From NCBI GenBank assembly GCA_002698995.1, contig PAAX01000002.1:124001-188000 (forward strand): a stretch of DNA of 64,000 nucleotides. Reading direction: 5' to 3'. Made by a program: the position numbers and the translations under genes. This DNA comes from Ignavibacteriota bacterium (GTDB lineage Bacteria; Bacteroidota; Ignavibacteria; Ignavibacteriales; Melioribacteraceae). Below the pieces are notes generated by a model, which was not told the origin of the DNA, searched no databases, and was given only the letters and a program-made list of their open reading frames with translations. Below, in pieces: positions 62,604 to 64,000 of the stretch. How positions within the stretch are numbered: position 1 is the stretch's first letter; every line of letters starts with the position of its first letter.

Positions 62604-63200
62604 ATGAAAAAGATAGTTCTTTTATTCGTTTCGGTATTAATGATTTTCTCAATTATTCTTCAAGTATCAGCTCAAGATGATAAATCACTTTCAAAAAAAT
62701 TGAAAGAGCTAAAGGGGGAAATTCTTTCTATTACAATAAAAACAAGTGATGATCAAATAACTATTGAAGATGAAGATGCTGAAAAACTATTTAAGAAAAT
62801 AAAAATGTTGAATAATGATTTTGATTATGAAATCATTTCACTAAACGATGATAAAGGAAAAGAAAGAATCTTTAAAGTTAAGCTTGACGGTGTAGAGAAT
62901 GGAGATTCAAGTAAAGTAAAAGTATTTGTAACTAGCGATTCTGATTTTGAATGGAGTGGAAATCTCTCGGATTTTGAAAGTAATGGTATAAGTAAAGATA
63001 TCAAAATAGAGATAACCGATTCCGGTAAAATAGTAACAGTTACAACCGAAGAGAACGGGGAGAAATCTGTAAAAATTTATGAAGGAAAAGAAGCAGAAGA
63101 GTTTCTTGAAAAGTACGAATCTGATGAGATGGAATTCAAAGTTAAAGATGGAAAGAAAATAATCATCAAAAAGATATCCGAAAAAGATAAGGAAGATTGA
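62604..63200 (+). CDS. Acidic secreted protein of unknown function
   Basis: 198 residues with a signal peptide ending at VSAQ. The mature protein is rich in Asp, Glu, Lys and Ser, with strand-like stretches such as EILSITIKTSDDQITIEDED and KIVTVTTEENGEKSVKIYEGKEA and no Cys. I recognise no domain. AGGAG precedes the ATG. It is divergent from the kinase-regulator pair, and its promoter lies on the TTAAC repeats, so it is a likely member of that regulon and could be the sensed or stress-induced periplasmic factor (inferred). Confidence 0.75.
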   Translation: MKKIVLLFVSVLMIFSIILQVSAQDDKSLSKKLKELKGEILSITIKTSDDQITIEDEDAEKLFKKIKMLNNDFDYEIISLNDDKGKERIFKVKLDGVENGDSSKVKVFVTSDSDFEWSGNLSDFESNGISKDIKIEITDSGKIVTVTTEENGEKSVKIYEGKEAEEFLEKYESDEMEFKVKDGKKIIIKKISEKDKED

Positions 63201-63228
63201 AAATCATAACTTTATAAAATCATTTTAG

Positions 63229-63252
63229 AAACCGGAGAAATCCGGTTTTTTT
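63229..63252 (+). terminator. Rho-independent terminator after the acidic secreted protein
   Basis: A 7-bp stem (AACCGGA with TCCGGTT) with a GAAA loop is followed by a T-run. Confidence 0.88.
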
Positions 63253-63316
63253 ATTTCTATTCATTCAAGAATAATCATTATTCAATCGTTATATTTGAAG
63301 CAAAAATTTAATTAAT

Positions 63317-64000
63317 ATGATTGAAATAATTGATCTTCACAAAAGCTTTGCCGGAAAAGAAGTATTAAAAGGAATTGATCTTCAAATTAATGAAGGAGAA
63401 ACCCTTGCTATAATTGGAAGAAGCGGATGCGGTAAAAGTGTACTACTTAAACATATTGTTGCTTTACTTTTTCCGGATAAAGGTGATGTAAAAATTGAAG
63501 GAAAAAGTATTCTTAATCTTGATGAAAAATCACTCTATAAAATTAGAACACAATTCGGTTTTCTATTTCAAGGAGCCGCTCTTTTTGATTCTATGACTGT
63601 TGAAGAAAATGTTGGTCTGCCGTTAGTTGAAAACGACAATTCAATATCTAAAATAGATATCGATAAAGCAGTTGCCGAAAAACTTGAATTGGTTGGACTT
63701 CCCGGGATCCAGAAATTAAAACCAGCTGAACTTTCCGGCGGTATGAGAAAGAGAGTCGGCTTAGCCAGAGCATTAATAGCAAATCCTAAATATATTTTGT
63801 ATGATGAACCGACAACAGGACTAGATCCGATAATGTCGGATTCAATTGATCAATTGATTAAAGATTTATCCGATAAATTAAATGTCACATCAATTGTAGT
63901 TACTCATGATATGTACAGTGTAAAAAAAGTTGCAGATAAAATTGCAATGATACATAACGGCAGGATTTATTATTCAGGAACTCCGGATGAAGTTCATAAT
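63317..64000 (+). CDS. ABC transporter ATP-binding protein, MlaF type, C-terminus cut off
   Basis: The first 228 codons of an ABC ATPase run to the right edge. Walker A is GRSGCGKS (about 34-41), the Q-loop segment FQGAALFDSMTVEENVGLPL is typical of MlaF/Ttg2A, the signature is ELSGGMRKRVGLARAL, Walker B is YILYDEPTTGLDPI, and the H-loop is VVTHDMYS. MlaF powers phospholipid movement between the outer and inner membranes together with MlaE and the MCE protein MlaD; neither is in the window, though they may follow. The gene is separated from its left neighbour by a terminator. Confidence 0.9.
   Translation, partial: MIEIIDLHKSFAGKEVLKGIDLQINEGETLAIIGRSGCGKSVLLKHIVALLFPDKGDVKIEGKSILNLDEKSLYKIRTQFGFLFQGAALFDSMTVEENVGLPLVENDNSISKIDIDKAVAEKLELVGLPGIQKLKPAELSGGMRKRVGLARALIANPKYILYDEPTTGLDPIMSDSIDQLIKDLSDKLNVTSIVVTHDMYSVKKVADKIAMIHNGRIYYSGTPDEVHN

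Noticed and set aside
1-64000. CRISPR arrays, tRNA or rRNA genes, insertion sequences, phage genes
   Set aside because: I found no regularly spaced repeats, cloverleaf sequences, transposase-like proteins or terminal inverted repeats in the window.

Overview
The window is AT-rich bacterial chromosome with tightly packed genes and no rRNA, tRNA, CRISPR array or insertion sequence that I could find. Secreted proteins ending in type IX secretion (T9SS) sorting tails, PorV/PorQ-type barrels, a TonB-dependent receptor with a carboxypeptidase-regulatory domain, and families such as DUF1684, DUF4905 and DUF1579 point to the Bacteroidota/Chlorobiota group. The overall style (Shine-Dalgarno sites of AGGAG type, many histidine kinases, NYPNPFNP-type tails) suggests an Ignavibacteria relative. 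This placement is inferred; no marker gene was available to settle it.

Left part (1-24.5 kb, almost all minus strand). A cell-surface block holds a TonB-dependent receptor, a T9SS-tailed protein, a PorV-like barrel and an IPT/TIG lipoprotein in one run, preceded by a GHL10 glycoside hydrolase and a 1662-residue secreted repeat protein with its own terminator. Next come a DUF5009 membrane acyltransferase flanked by 18-bp near-identical direct repeats, msrA, and a four-gene polysaccharide O-acetylation/export-like locus (two SGNH hydrolases, an MBOAT acyltransferase, a TPR plus beta-barrel outer-membrane protein).

Middle part (24.5-51 kb). Housekeeping and stress genes (SirB1-like, YkvA, DMT transporter, epimerase, DinB, GlsB, YyaL, YceI-MarR) lead to a signalling block. 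Four consecutive histidine kinases without response regulators are arranged A-B-A'-B' by their catalytic cores. A convergent-side two-component pair (FG-GAP-like sensor kinase plus NtrC-family regulator) is followed by two matched palindromes 32 bp apart, a sigma-54 promoter and a strong terminator, which together predict a regulated small RNA of about 130 nt. A second small RNA of about 78 nt, with a near-consensus sigma-70 promoter, is predicted next to the DUF1684 gene.

Right part (51-64 kb). A bacterial voltage-gated sodium channel is followed by a six-gene minus-strand run headed by tryptophanase and containing the AMMECR1 and Memo-like proteins (AmmeMemoRadiSam A and B), with the usual radical SAM partner absent from the window. 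A two-gene restriction-modification system, a Yip1 membrane protein, an OmpR-family two-component pair next to four TTAAC direct repeats, an acidic secreted protein and the start of an MlaF-type ABC ATPase complete the window.
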